This document shows positions 48,068 through 60,989 of a DNA stretch of 64,000 nt, one piece after another; the stretch's first letter is position 1, and each line of letters begins with the position of its first letter. Source of the stretch: Eunapius fragilis. Lineage: Eukaryota; Porifera; Demospongiae; Spongillida; Spongillidae. The position numbers and the translations under genes are program-made. The stretch is from assembly GCA_963681505.1 (NCBI GenBank), contig OY811982.1:4422000-4485999 (forward strand), in the 5' to 3' direction. Under the pieces are notes generated by a model. That model saw only the letters and a list, made by a program, of their open reading frames with translations. It did no database searches and was not told where the DNA came from.

Positions 48068-49650
48068 GAAGTACGCGACACCATCGATGAAGTAAACATT
48101 AACCTTAATAAATCTCGAGGCAGTAGTCATAGATCTAGACCGTTAGTGGTCCTAGGACCAACACATAACAGCATTGAATTTAACATTGTATTTTCGAACT
48201 TAATATTTTATTATGGTCTCGAATCATAGTTGGATAAATCTTAGTAAAGAAAAAACCTTTTTTAAAATTCATTTTTTTCTAATATTACTGTAGCAAAATA
48301 TTACTGTAGCAAAATGCAAAAATTCGTGAGAAAATGAATCGGTTTCTTTTACTTTCCACCCATGTGCCCTATAACCGCATTCATGATTATGCTCCAATCC
48401 CTGAGTATCATCGGTGAGATAAACGAATTTAGGTTTCAGTGACATCTACAAATGATGCTATTTACATGACGAGCATAATTAGCATTCAGAAGAATTTTTA
48501 TAATTGACATAGCCAAATCCAATTCTGTAAGGTTCTGCTAGTTAGTGCTCTTTCCTCAAATTAATAAACATGTTACATGTTGTGATTTTAATATGCGTTT
48601 CATTAATTAATTATGTAGTTCTTTATAAGTTAAATGTGTGCTATATATAATAAACATTTTAAAAAGCAATAACCTATTTTACAAATTTGGATTTAACCCT
48701 TTCTCTCTTATGAAAACACAAAAATAGATCTGAACCAGCACCATACACGATTATCATAAATTTTGTGTTTACATGTAATATTGTTGGAATGTAATGAATA
48801 CAATTAGCTGATAATCAAATGCAATAAAATGTTATACCATGCCCTTCGCTACAAGTAGTCCGGCTGTAGTGGTCATTCTCCATTTCGTCCCTAAACGTAA
48901 CAAGATCATGCGAAAGTAATTCAATATCGCATGAACAACGCCCCCCGATTTTACAAACCTGTATCCTTTATTGCTTCACTTGTCGACTTCTCATTACTGC
49001 TAAGGGCGCTGTAGCTTTCCTTGTGACTAGGAGAGGCATCCGAACAACATTCTTTACCAAGATCACAATTCTTCTGCTTATTGTACCGTCAGATCGCTCC
49101 AACTATGCCCTCTTTATGAATGCCCTCGACTTTTTCTCTGTGGTCGTGTCGTTTGACACTTAAAGTTAATCCCACCTTCATAACCTGCTCCTGCGACATG
49201 CACAACACTTCTCAAACATATCAGATTCCTTTTAATCTTCCGGACAACATTTCAGCCTCATTACTTTCGCCACCATTAGACCGTAAAAAAACAGTTCTTG
49301 GTTCAGAACCATAGTGTTAGATAAGGGCTGCTTCTTTTACTTTATTGGTTTGAGTTATGTAATCGTTTCGAAGTGTTTTCAGGTGAATTTCATTACTGAC
49401 CACACGCGCTACTTGTTTATTATCGTCTATAATAGTCTCACTCAGCTGACAACAATCTCGTTTGCAAAGACAGCACCTACTCAAGAGAGGATTGCAGTTT
49501 AACGAATCATCTCGTTTAACTAATAAAGTCCGCGACACCATGGAGGAAGTAAAAATTATGCATTCTATTTTTTAACTGTCTAAATAATAACGTGTGTATC
49601 AAAACTATTATGTACTATGGCAGTCAGTATACAACCCCCCCCCCCCCCCC
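48068..49650. mobile_element. Rearranged member of the GAGGAAGTA TIR family in arm 2
   Basis: A terminus at about 48,070 (GCGACACCATCGATGAAGTA) and an internal block at 49,300-49,450 match the element at 56,585-57,666 in the same orientation. A second terminus at about 49,525 (GCGACACCATGGAGGAAGTA) points the same way instead of inward, so one end looks inverted. Most of it falls in the part that arm 1 has only as Ns. The left terminus is also in arm 1 at about 35,278-35,316. Confidence 0.55.
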
Positions 49651-49652
49651 CC
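49635..49652 (+). repeat. Poly-C tract (18 C)
   Basis: Lies in the portion of arm 2 that is missing from arm 1 and may explain why assembly broke there. Confidence 0.9.
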
Positions 49653-49860
49653 TTTTAGCACATTGAGTGTGCAGTAACACATTTATCTATTTAGCGCATA
49701 CACACGCAATCGCCGCTTTGTGCACTTGAGCCTATCTATAAATCCCACTAGCCCAATTAATTGGGTGCGCATTCGCCGCTTTTGTGCTTTATAAAGAGCC
49801 TCTCTTGTGTGTTGGTGTACTGTACTAATATGTGACAATAAGAAAGATTCTACCAGAGTT

Positions 49861-51030
49861 CATATATAGAGGGATTGGAAACGAATCACGTGCGCCATAG
49901 ACTCCTGTACTTGCGTGCGCGGGCAATGCTCAATAGTGCGATTCACACCTCTATATGTGTTGGAAGGGGTGGATTTCTGGAGGGAAGGATAGAAAATCTG
50001 CTGGTGTGCATCAGCCTCGGTGAGTTAGCTGTGTTTCGGTATCAGCAAATGCGCAAAAATACTTGCCTTAAGTAAATATAGTCTTCGTAAGGTACTTTAC
50101 TTGCGCGTGTACGTATTTGTGGGGGTGCTGTTCCTAAACGCAGTGGGTATTCTGCTCAAACTTTATAAAATGTGATTGTGCATAGTCTGTTGTAGTCGAC
50201 CGTGGGGTTTTTATTAAGTCATCGTGTCTATCGCGTCTGCTATATCGATTTTTGACCGCGAAATTCGTTTTACCAAGCGTAACTTTGTGGAACCGTATCT
50301 ACGCCATCCTATACCAAAAAAATTCTCTTGCACATGATTTCGACTGTGCATTGTGTATTTTAGTCGAAGAGGGTACTTTTACGTGTAATGCGATCTCTAT
50401 TATTTATATCTGATTTGTTTTGTACATGTAGGTATGAGTACACGGCGATTCCGATTATGCCCCGTGAAGAACCTAGAAAGAAGGAAAAGCAAGCAACTCT
50501 CTCTCTCGTTGTCTCCATTCCTCGACATCGCATTCATGTGGTTGGCATGCTTGTGTGCGATGAAAGAGTTCCTAAGCATGAATCACCTGAACCTTCTCTA
50601 CCTGCATCCCTACCTGTATCATTCCCTTTGTCGGTTTTTAAGGATTTGACGACAAAGTTCTAGTAATGAGCTTGGTAGGAGGCTACAAATGTTCTTTTCC
50701 TCCATCCTGGGTAATTTCCTCCCTGATACCACTTACCCTGTGCAAGATGCAAGTCCAGGATGTAAAGTCCAGGATGTAATGAAGCCAATTGTGCTGATGT
50801 CTGTGGTGGTGAAGGACGAGATGGTATGGGCTGTGAGAATCCTCAATTCTACCTTCGATGTAAACAGCTTTCCTATGGTCAATAACATTCCACTCAGTAT
50901 CTGATGTTCTGAATCTGGTGAATGTTATAGGTTTTATAGTTAGCTGCACCTGAAGCCTTAAAAGTCATTGGTAGCATTGTCCGCGTTAATTAGTGTTGAT
51001 TGGCCTCGTTTCCAATCCCTCTATATATGA
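49861..51030. mobile_element. Element with AGAGGGATTGGAAAC inverted ends (~1.17 kb), arm 2
   Basis: The left end (CATATATAGAGGGATTGGAA at 49,861) and the right end (ending about 51,030) are inverted over about 24 bp. A single terminus of the same type lies at about 53,739-53,763. Inside are unidentified frames such as 50,388-50,663 (AIPIMPREEPRKKEKQATL). The arm 1 copy runs from 33,781 into the N gap. Confidence 0.6.
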
Positions 51031-52254
51031 TCTCTGATTCTACTTAGTGTTTAGTTGCTTTTTGTTACGTTCAGCCACGTCGTCAAGTAGCTTTTCTTGT
51101 TTGCGTCGTTGCGATCCAGTCAACGAGCAGTTTAAGTGCAGGCTTTCTTTCGTTCAACCTAAAAACAAGGTTACACCATGTGCCGTCGAAAGTTCCCACA
51201 CCTTGGACAATCAAGATAGTCACGTATCAACCAGCAGTAAGCGCAAATGTGTCTTCAGATGACCAGTTTGCTCAATTGTATAAGGATGTACGTTGTGAGA
51301 TTCATGAAACCAATATTCAACGCATCCTATCTCGGCCAGTTGGTGATGAAGTGAATCCTATTATGAACACGTTCACTCTAATATGTATGAAAAAGTATCA
51401 TTACAAGTGATTATGTTGTACATTTGTCCCAAATATTTATTTAATGGTTTTACAAATTGAGGAGTACGATTTAGGTTCCGCTACTGATCGGCTACGCGTA
51501 AACAACTATGATTAAAACTATTAAACTGAAGCATAATTTTCAGTATACTAAATGAATAAGATTACGGTAGTCTATTATTAATCAAGACGCTTTGTTATAT
51601 AAAGTCATTCGCAAGTTCTCTATGCAAACCATATTAGACACTAAGGATGTCTTGTACAGTTCTACGTCGATCTCCATATGCAATGCGTATAAATAATCAT
51701 AAATTATGCCATGAGCTCCAATGTTAGCAATCTTATCTCACAATAACAGTGCCAATAAATTCTACGACTCTCATTTAATAAAGCAACAAAAACATACATC
51801 ACGTAAGTCACAGCATAAATCATGTCCTCGGATTAAACATGAAAAATATGAAAACCGATGGATTACCTATAGTTCTCATTGATCAAAGCATCATGACATG
51901 GGCTATTATAAATGTGTCCAGCTTAAAACAAATCCATTCCTGGAACCAACCTATAATGTATCTGATGATTAAGCAGTGCAAAGGTGTTATCGATATATGG
52001 CGTTTCTCTAATGTTGATTTCGTCCAGTATCGAAACGTTTACATGTTAGAAGAATGACAACATATCAATTGAGCTCATTCTCCTTTAACAGAGCATTTCA
52101 AAAGTACGCAACGGATAATTAACAATACAAATCATAAAGATTTATAGATTAACCACGAATTTATTTATGTCGTGGCTGTTATAGTTATTAATTGCCAATT
52201 AGGCTTAAAAGAACACGCATTGATCATTTTAAGCATTAGGCTAATCTTTGTCCC

Positions 52255-52500
52255 TCTAATCTCATCTAAATGGTCACTTCTCCCTCACTCCAGTCTCCTT
52301 GATAGAATTGCAGGTGTAGCAGCTCTGTCTACTGAAACATGCTGCCAATGACCCAAAGTGTCGTGAATTGGGATGGATGTGTATACTAAAGGCAGTTGAG
52401 AAAGGTGTTCTCAAGACTGGCTACCTATCTAGCAATCCATCTGTCCTGTCTATCAGCAACAGAGACATGATACGTTTAACGTGCTTTCGCATTTCGTAAC
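52255..52500 (+). pseudogene. RT-family C-terminal fragment, arm 2
   Basis: Inverted-arm copy of 32,324-32,569, with HAANDPKCRELGW starting near 52,338. Confidence 0.5.
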
Positions 52501-53793
52501 GATTGAACTATGCAATGTATTTATACATCACATTTAGAATACTGTTATCTTAATTATTGAGAGCCTGTCCAATGAAAATGTTGAAATACTAGTCGTAGAA
52601 GTAATGTTGTTGACAATTACCCTTACCAGTATATATTTGTCCCATTACAATAAAGCCACACTATATTACTTGATTTCGTAAATTTAGATGATTACTTCAT
52701 AATAATTACGTAAAGGCGTCACGATGCTTTCTTAATGGAGATAAGGACATACAACCATGATTTATAACGTTGTAGTAATAGCAGCAACGGAACTTTGCAT
52801 AAAAGTGTACGCAGGTCAATTATAACAAACAAACCATGAAAAAAGCTTACATGTTGCATGTAACACTACTGTTCAGTTGATATGCTGTTTATACATATTT
52901 AAAATTACATCGAACTAAGTAAAATATATTGCGACTGTTTTTATGTAGTAGACAATAAACAATGATTGCGCAATTAATTTATTTGCGATGAAATTCACCT
53001 GGTGTTGCGGTTATGGGTTAAATGGCTTTTCCAGATACAGAGATCTCTATAGAGAAACCTATCGGAGCAAGATACTCTCCCGTGGTCGCAAACAAATGGA
53101 CTTCTTCCTAATAGAAGAACATGCACATGCGGAAGTGTTATGGAATTGAAAGTACGAATGAAAGATGACAATATATTCCATTATTTCCGCTGCAAAGATT
53201 TGGCAATAGTTTCAGTTAATTTATACAGTACATAAGATTATGTTATCCATTATATCTATAACACAGTCGGTAGTAGTTAAAACTGGAGGACTGTGACGTT
53301 TCCGTGACTATAGCAACCGTATATTACGCTTGTTTATGCGTTACGTTTGCGGGAAAATTTTTCTTTCTAAAAGTGGGTGCATATCCCACATTGGGAAAAT
53401 TGTATGATCTCTGGATAAACTGCATAATTGCCCGATAATTTTTGTAAGCACGTTAACCAATCCAAAAACACCTACTGACCTTTGGTCTCAACAAAGTGTA
53501 GCCAATCTCTAAAATGACGCGCAGTTTTTGTTACGGATGACAATACACCGTTGTGTTGTATGATGTTTTTAACGTTGCAAGCAGCAATGTAGATCATCTG
53601 AATATGATAGAGAATTTAGATAGCACAAGTATCAAACTAACACAGCCGAGCGCAAATCTGCTGAAATACATGCACCAAACCGCCATTTTATTCCACGGTG
53701 GCCTGGTGGACCAGAACTTCAGGGAGTGCACGCGTTGATTAGTGTTGTTTCCAATCCCTCTAGCTACTTAATATCTACTCAATAACCTCCACA

Positions 53794-55446
53794 CATCCGC
53801 AAGAGGATCAAAGCAAGCCATTTCTACCAGTCTTGACACATGGCCTCAGTGCGCTTGGAGGCAATGTACTGTAACTGGTGCAGAATTAATGTCATCCCCA
53901 ATTGAGGCACCAAATATGACAAGGTGCGGCACTTGAGACCTTCATACCTGATGGGAACATGCTGATGTCATTGTGGATGCACGACAAGCTTGTGTTAATG
54001 TGCATGCCCAGTGGAGGAGTCCAAGTGTGTTAAAGATAGAGTAGCTGATTTCCTACACATCATCATCTAGAAACCAACACTAAAAAGCAGTGTTAGGTAA
54101 TCATCATCAGCATCTTTGGTCTTGTATCTTCCACAAGACCAAAGGAAAGAATAAAGGGCACCTTGCAGAGCACCTGATTGTAATGGCAGATGACCTAAAG
54201 GCTTAGGATGCCACAAGTGGGGATGAGAGCCACAGCACCAAGAAGCCCATAATATGGAAGAAATGAATGGCACATTCATATCGGAGAGCCTGCCCAGACA
54301 CAAGGTTGAAGGCATTGCACATGTCCAACTTTCACCATGGCGAACTCATCATCCTCCCGGGTATCCTCCATGCATGTTCTAAGGCATGTTCTAAGGCTAA
54401 GAACACATGCAGGATAGTTCATAGGGGCTCAATCCTACTAAGGATGGACGATGCCACTGATATCACAAGGCATGTAGGTGTTCAGACTGCCATATAGGCC
54501 AATTGGCTTGTAGCAGGTGATTGCTAGCTTAGATGACGGAGCGAACTCTTCATAGTCTCTGACCCAACACTCCATAGGTCTTAATGACCAATGGATTACT
54601 GTTGTGCTTCCTGACCTAAGAGGCCTGAGCAGCTGATACTGGAGTGTCCTGCATCCAAAATTAAGCAGAGATGTCAAATGCCAAAAGCGCCTTTTGACTA
54701 GTCTTGGAACCATGCAGACCTATGGCTGATTGAGCATAAAGTCTGGCTAAACGTGTATACCTGAGTTGTTCTGATTAGTTGGCATTCATGAGCCATGTCA
54801 TGCAAATAGCCAACACCTATATGCCCTGTGCGATCTTAGTGGTTAATTATTTTCCATGCATGACATGGTTTTGTGGCTTATGAACATAATAGGAAATAGG
54901 AACAAAAACCTATCAGACCAAATTGGGTATTTCTGTGCTCAATTAGCCATAGGTCTGGTATGTTTGACCAGTTAAGGACTTGAACATCTGCCAGTACCAG
55001 TCTTGAGTGTTCATGACCTTGAGTCAGGTTGTTGCCTACTTCAACTTTGACCCTAAGGTGTGCCAAGCGGTAAGAACAAGTTATGATGATGTACAACATC
55101 TCACCCTTGTTTACTAGTAGTAGCTAGCAAGCGACCTAAAAGATCCTGGAAGGAATCTGGTAAAGGGAATCAGAGCCACCTGACGTGTCTAAACCAAGAA
55201 ACCAATTGAGAGCAACATGGTACTGATTTTGGTCAAAGTGGAGGCCAAAACATTCTGACGCTGAAAGCCATGATGAAGAATCAGGGGCAGAGGTGGATAG
55301 TAGGCATGCCATATCGGCCATGGAGGACGTGTTAAAATTGTAAATCATCCAATTTTGAGGATAGTGCCTTTTGCCGCATAGGGGGAGATAAGATGGAATC
55401 CAGTGTGTTCTTTTCAGATGAGTTGAATATCTCCACAGCATGGGCA
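53794..55446 (-). pseudogene. Reverse-transcriptase gene relic, arm 2
   Basis: Inverted-arm copy of 29,378-31,030 with the same order and essentially the same state of decay. The element was therefore already broken before the arms diverged. Confidence 0.6.
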
Positions 55447-56584
55447 AGGAGGGTAATTGATTGTTTTACTATTGTTATAATTATTATTGACAATGCAGGA
55501 AAAGGCTAGCCTAGCGGTTATAATATATTACAGAAGTGTATCTAGATACAAATGCATGTACCGCACATCAAAGCAACAAACATACAAAGCATACACATAA
55601 TATTATTGCTATACAAATGGTCATGTGCAAAAACAAAAAGTTACCACAACAAAAAGTTCATTAGAAAGGGTAGGTTTCTGAACCTGGTAAGGCAGTAGGG
55701 GTGTAAGACGACTGTTGTAATTGGTCCTGGTCATCACGAGACAATTGACTATAATGTAATGACGCGGGTTCAGAGTTGCTGCGTTTGATTTTAGGCATGC
55801 TGTCAGCAAGACTTTCCAGATCCACAAGAATCTATTTTTAGAGAACAAAAATGTGCAGGTTATTGCTTCATTACTAGTTATATGGTTTAATACTTATGTT
55901 GGGACACACTACTTTTATAAATAAATAAGCAAATAGTAAAAGGTTTGAATTTTTTCAATATCAGATAATCCTTTCACATCAAGGATTTGATTATCTATTG
56001 TACACATGTACATGTAGTTATAAGGCACTGAATTTGTAAACACATCACCTGCGAGCAATAGTACCCAAGGCCTTGTGTTTACGCTGCACACTGTCGTTTT
56101 ATACATGTATTTATACTTATACATGTTTATATATGCTTATATATGCTTATATATGCTTTAGAGAATATTGGATCATATACATGTAAGTATCATAAATATT
56201 TTTATTACAAAAACTGTATCTTATCCTCATAGGCATGACAGCTGCTTGGTGCTGAATTGATACACAAAAAAACTTAGTTTGTAATGGCCAGTTATTAATT
56301 GCCAATTCAAATCAAGCAATGTTTCCATCAGCGTACAGTGCGGTTTTTGGCTGCATCAACTTTCAATCTCAAAATAAGAACATATCGAATTATGTAGACA
56401 CGTCAGATTGCATAGTTGATTCAATTCACACATACTATAGTTTAGTGACAAGCAATAAACTCACGCGATTAAGGCAGAAGGGTCCATAAACTATTGCATC
56501 ATCCTAATCATAAATGTTTGCATGAACGTTTTCGAAATGTAAGAAAACGTTCATGACTTTGTAAAAGTAGAGCAAGGAAACCTA

Positions 56585-57666
56585 TTAAAGTCCGCAACAC
56601 CATCAAGGAAGTAAACGTTAATGGCTTCTTAATGAAAACATTAAACTCATGCCCACAATAACCACAATGTGTAGAAATCTACCAGCTATGTTGGCTATAA
56701 AAATGTACCTTGTGCAGCTTAAAAATTAGTTTAAAATTTCAAGTTAACAGGGGGTACTGTAAAAATATTTATTCAATTTGACCAACCGCATCCAAAATAA
56801 TTTGATTCTAAAAAAACAATATCTCGTCTTCTGCTTTTACACTGTCTGTTTGACTTTCAAGAATACATTCTTTACTCTTTAGCCCCATTACTGGCGCCAC
56901 CTTTAGACTGTGTAAACAAACAGTTCTCACTAAAATAACTGTTCAGAACCATTGTTTAGTGTTAGATAAGGGCTGCTCCTTGTACCTTTATTTGTTCTTG
57001 CTCCCAGAGGCTCTTTTGAATACGACTATCGTGCTTTTGTGCCTTTGTTCATGGGCCCAGAGGCCCTTCTGAATATGTCTATTGCACTTTTGTGATACCA
57101 TTTGCCTTTGTCCTTTGTGCGTCTATATGTTTCTGAGTTGTATGCGTTATGGATCAGTTTTTCTTGGTGAATTTGACAACTTTGTGTGTGTTTCAGGATG
57201 TCGGCAGTTCTTGAGGGGACTAGCAGCAATAGACAAGAGTGTGTTGTTGGGTGAAATAGAGGAATTGAAGAAAAAGAGATCCCAAGCATTAACTGAAGAG
57301 CAAAAGATTGATATTTTTGTTGCATACCCAAGAGGACCCTTCCCATTCTGAAAGCAGCAGTTCTTCTGATGACATGGACAGTGAGTAAGATACTGATGAA
57401 ATGTAATACGTTCACACTTATTCATTTGAGTTATGTAAACGTTTCGAAGTGTCTCTCTCATGTTAATTTCATTAGTGACAACACGTGCTACTTGTTAATT
57501 ATCGTTAATAATAGTCTCGCTCATTAGTATTCAACTCACTGAATTTTTAATGATACAAGAGATGATCTGCAGAAAATAATATGTCTAGCCTATTATTTAG
57601 ACCCTAAAGGCACCTTTTATTTTAAAGAGTACATAATTTTTACTTCCTCAATGGCGTTGCAGACTT
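56585..57666. mobile_element. TIR element, GAGGAAGTA family, in arm 2 (~1.08 kb)
   Basis: Inverted-arm counterpart of 27,157-28,240. Its frame at 57,082-57,351 on the plus strand matches that of arm 1. Presence in both arms shows the insertion predates the inverted duplication, or was copied by conversion. Confidence 0.7.
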
Positions 57667-57888
57667 GGAAGTAACAACCAACTTCCCTTAACTGATGCGG
57701 ACAAACTATGAATACTAGTAAGATAAATTAAATGAGCAGAGAATGAGAACATGGACTTTATTTGGTTTGAAGTCTCTTGAGTAACACCAACATTGTCATG
57801 AGCGTCTGAGGTAGGCCTGATTAATGCTATAGTTGTGTGGTGTCCAAAAGGCACTAGTTGAGGAGAAAGTAAGGGAGGAAAGACAGGC

Positions 57889-58045
57889 ATGTAGGACCTT
57901 TTGTGGCAAGCATGGTCGCTAAGTACGTGTTGCTATGTATTTTTGTGTGGGAGGTGGTCGTTCCTATCGGTTGCTAGCTACACGTACTTAGCAACCAATA
58001 GGCGCTAGGCAAAGTATATAAATAAGTTACGCGGACGTACATTGC
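57889..58045 (-). repeat. ~160-bp dispersed repeat, copy in arm 2
   Basis: Inverted copy of 26,783-26,942. Confidence 0.85.
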
Positions 58046-58666
58046 GTTGGCGTTTCACCATATTTTGTGACGACAACAATTTCAGCTGTCAAATTTCATC
58101 CCCCGACCTACATAAATTTTGCATTGGCAATATCTATCTTTAAACTATTATTCACTCTTATAAAAACCAATTTAATTATGAGTATAGAAACAAAGGATTA
58201 TGAATTTCATAAAATATTGCCAACAAAAATACGGAGAATACAAACATCCCCTAATAAGAAAGTTGGAGGATTATTGGAGCTGAATGTAAGGATGTTTCGA
58301 CACAGAAGGGAACAAGGTAAGAATTTGTAGTGCCCACACTGCTTTTGGCAGGTTCGACAGCTGTATTATACAGAAGATGACCGACAATGGATCCTCTTTC
58401 AGACGTGCTGTACATTACAGTAGTTGAAGACTATTTAAACAAGTGTTATGTGCATCGATGAAGTGTGTGTTGCGCCGTGCATTATGTTCCGTTTGAGTTA
58501 AAGGACAACAGCATTACACTGGTAGCAGAGAATGGAGCCTCAATGACATATTAGCTTTCCACATGGTTTTTCGCAAGAAATTCGCCAACTAGAAGAGTGT
58601 TTTGAGATCACACTGGAACCTGCATTGTTGTAGCAATTTCTTGCCACGAAAATCGATTTTCATGTC

Positions 58667-59754
58667 AAGTAAACCATTAACATTAATTAAGTTAAACAAT
58701 CATATCAAGGCAAATAAAGATGAAGTTGCAACAGTTTTTGATAAGCGAAGCATGACAATGATTGATATGTAGTAGAATGACCCTTTTAAGAATATAGAAG
58801 ATAAAATGTGTGCTTTACAGGCACAGAAAATAAACTATCACATTGATGCAGTATTGACAGAAAGCATGTAACTAAACAAATGTAAGGGATAGATAGTATG
58901 TTTTATTTCATATGGCTGCATCAAATAAACTGGCTCGTGGAATGCAGCACATTTCTAATGAGACAATTCAATTAACTGCCAGCCCAAAATAATATTCTGT
59001 CCTTGATTGAGCTCTAAGCATTGAATGACTCAGTGTTGCAAATGCACAAAGAAATGCAAGATCTAAAGCTATATTGACTGAAAATTGTATGATTGTGTGC
59101 AAACATATATAACAGTGGCTTTTGCCATCATTGCAGACTGTCACAGAAGCTTCCAGTAATTATTCCCTGTAAAATTTGGACACTTGGTAACCCAAAAATA
59201 CAGTTGTGCAGCTTGAAAGAAATAACTCATGTACATGTACATGCAAAACCTGTTCAGTGTAATAAGTCACCTCACAACACATGGTCCATGAAATCTTGAT
59301 ACCAAAATCAACAAAATTGTGAACTGCGAAATTGTGAACTGTATATACGATTCACATTGCGTCGTTTACTTAGTAATGAGAAATGCCCATTGCATATTAA
59401 GCTTACTACAAGCGATTCTTTAGTGGAACAATATTGAGCACCATTATAAACCATTTTGAATCGTTTATCTTATCAAACTATACAATTCAAATAAAGTGCA
59501 CTACATTAATTATTGCGAGCATCATTTCACGATTAATAATTACACATTAATAATTGCCAATTATGGCGAGCATGTGCTCAAACATGACTACAAGATTTGT
59601 GGGTAATATACGCAAATTCATGGTCATAAACAAGATCTTTGCCAAGCTCATTTAAACCCGAAAAATGGATGACAAATCTTCTACCCCTTCCGTCATCATT
59701 CGGCTCAGTCTCTGAAAGGAAACGGTTATTTATACAGTCATGATGAAATTTTAC
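58667..59754. other. Right flank of palindrome, no gene recognised
   Basis: Unique A+T-rich DNA with no match to the left flank of arm 1. No supported coding sequence was found. Confidence 0.55.
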
Positions 59755-59957
59755 TGGAATATTGAAATAGACCTATATTTAGCAAATTACTCAGGTATGT
59801 GCTGTTACATTGTGAGTGTGCTAAAATATAGGCCTATTTCAATTTTCCAATAATGGTTCTGTCACTCTTGTTCCGTGCTTTTTCACCACCATTGGTCATC
59901 CTATATACCAACGACTCTCTCGTTAGAGAATGTTTTTATTTACTTGTTTCATAAGTT
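59755..59957. repeat. Fold-back element, diverged copy
   Basis: A short inverted pair (ACCTATATTTAGCA / GCTAAAATATAGGCCT at about 59,770 and 59,820) is followed by a right arm resembling that of the element at 60,050-60,332, including TCTCGTTAGAGAATGTTTTT. Confidence 0.7.
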
Positions 59958-60049
59958 TTTTTCACCTTGTCATAGCAGTATCAGAGTCAATAATCAAATG
60001 TATGCAGTACTTTAATAATAATTTTTTTAATAGTTATAAGAACTAGTTG

Positions 60050-60332
60050 AACAAGTAAAGAATAACATTCTCTAACGAGAAAGTTGGTGGGATATAGAAA
60101 TTGGAGGCAATGGTGGTGTAAAAAGGAAGGGAACAAGGTTTTGAGAAAAGGGTAATGAGACAAAAATCCTATGTTTAGCACTTCTGTTACATTTACACGT
60201 GCTAAATATAGGATTTTTGTCTCATTACCCTTTTCTCAAAACCTTGTTCCCTTCCTTTTTACACCACCATTGCCTCCAATTCCTATATCCCACCAACTTT
60301 CTCGTTAGAGAATGTTTTTCTTTACTTGTTTC
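60050..60332. mobile_element. Near-perfect palindromic element, ~132-bp arms, 17-nt loop
   Basis: The arms 60,050-60,181 and 60,199-60,332 are almost exact reverse complements, with landmarks AGAAAGTTGGTGGGATATAG and GGGAACAAGGTTTTGAGAAA. Diverged relatives occur at 59,755-59,957, about 24,300-24,400 and within 26,389-26,757. The low arm divergence suggests recent activity or conversion. Confidence 0.9.
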
Positions 60333-60382
60333 CTCTATTTTTTATTATCATTTTTTTATCGATTATTAATATGGCAACTGCT

Positions 60383-60409
60383 CCCCCCCCCCCCCCCCCC
60401 CCCCCCCCC
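60383..60409 (+). repeat. Poly-C tract (27 C)
   Basis: Uninterrupted run, one of several long G/C homopolymers in the window. Confidence 0.95.
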
Positions 60410-60514
60410 GCTTCAATTACCGTCATGAGCAGACGCCCGCTTTTGTTTGGGATCACTGTAAGGAACGCGGGAGAATTCTAACTCGTCGTTTCGTTGTTTA
60501 GCTCTCCTCTTTTT

Positions 60515-60685
60515 ACAGGGAAAAAAATCATGTTCCGGACCTTGGGTTTTATCCTATCGACCTTGGGATCTGTTCCATCAAATGTATTCACAGTTGTCTT
60601 AGGCACTTTGAATACGTTTGATGGAACAGATCCCAAGGTCGATAGGGTAAAACCCAAGGTCCGGAACACGATTTTTTCCCCTGTG
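60515..60685. repeat. Near-perfect palindrome, ~76-bp arms
   Basis: The arms 60,515-60,590 and 60,609-60,685 are inverted copies with about four mismatches (landmark TTCCGGACCTTGGGTTTTA). Frames on both strands here look alike only because of this symmetry. Confidence 0.9.
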
Positions 60686-60888
60686 TTTGTTTGCACAATT
60701 CTAAATATACGTAAATGTCGCCATGGGAACGCTTCTATTTTACACAACGCATTACGTAATGATTACGTAATCAGTTTTATGCTTTATTGATACCTGAAGA
60801 TGTCCTTCCAGGAGATTCTAAAGCGATTGGTATAATTTGCGCTCTTTAAAACCATTCCTACCCCGAGTTGTACTTGCGCGAGAAGAAT

Positions 60889-60963
60889 TAGACGACGACG
60901 ACGACGACGGAGAAGAATTGGCCTGGGGACGAAGTAAACGAGTTTTTTTTTTTTTTTTTTTTT
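60889..60963. repeat. (GAC)n microsatellite and poly-T tract
   Basis: Six or so GAC/ACG units at about 60,889-60,909 are followed by a run of about 22 T at 60,942-60,963. Confidence 0.85.
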
Positions 60964-60989
60964 GGTTCTCTTGAAGCAAACAGTTTGAA

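Larger units (their letters stand above)
42457..58666. repeat. Giant palindrome, arm 2
   Basis: This is the inverted copy of arm 1. It is complete where arm 1 is gapped (48,639-50,273). It lacks the 781 bp present at 40,816-41,596 of arm 1, with a 1-2 bp overlap at the junction near 42,560. Small differences include a short indel near 58,317, one near 58,650 and one of about 14 bp near 51,470. Homology stops at 58,666 (CATGTC). Confidence 0.95.

Noticed and set aside
26142-58666. The whole palindrome as one giant transposon with very long TIRs
   Set aside because: No target duplication at 26,142/58,666, no intact transposase, and the ends do not look like transposon termini.
60478-60790. Two similar overlapping frames on opposite strands
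   Set aside because: The likeness is a by-product of the 60,515-60,685 palindrome.
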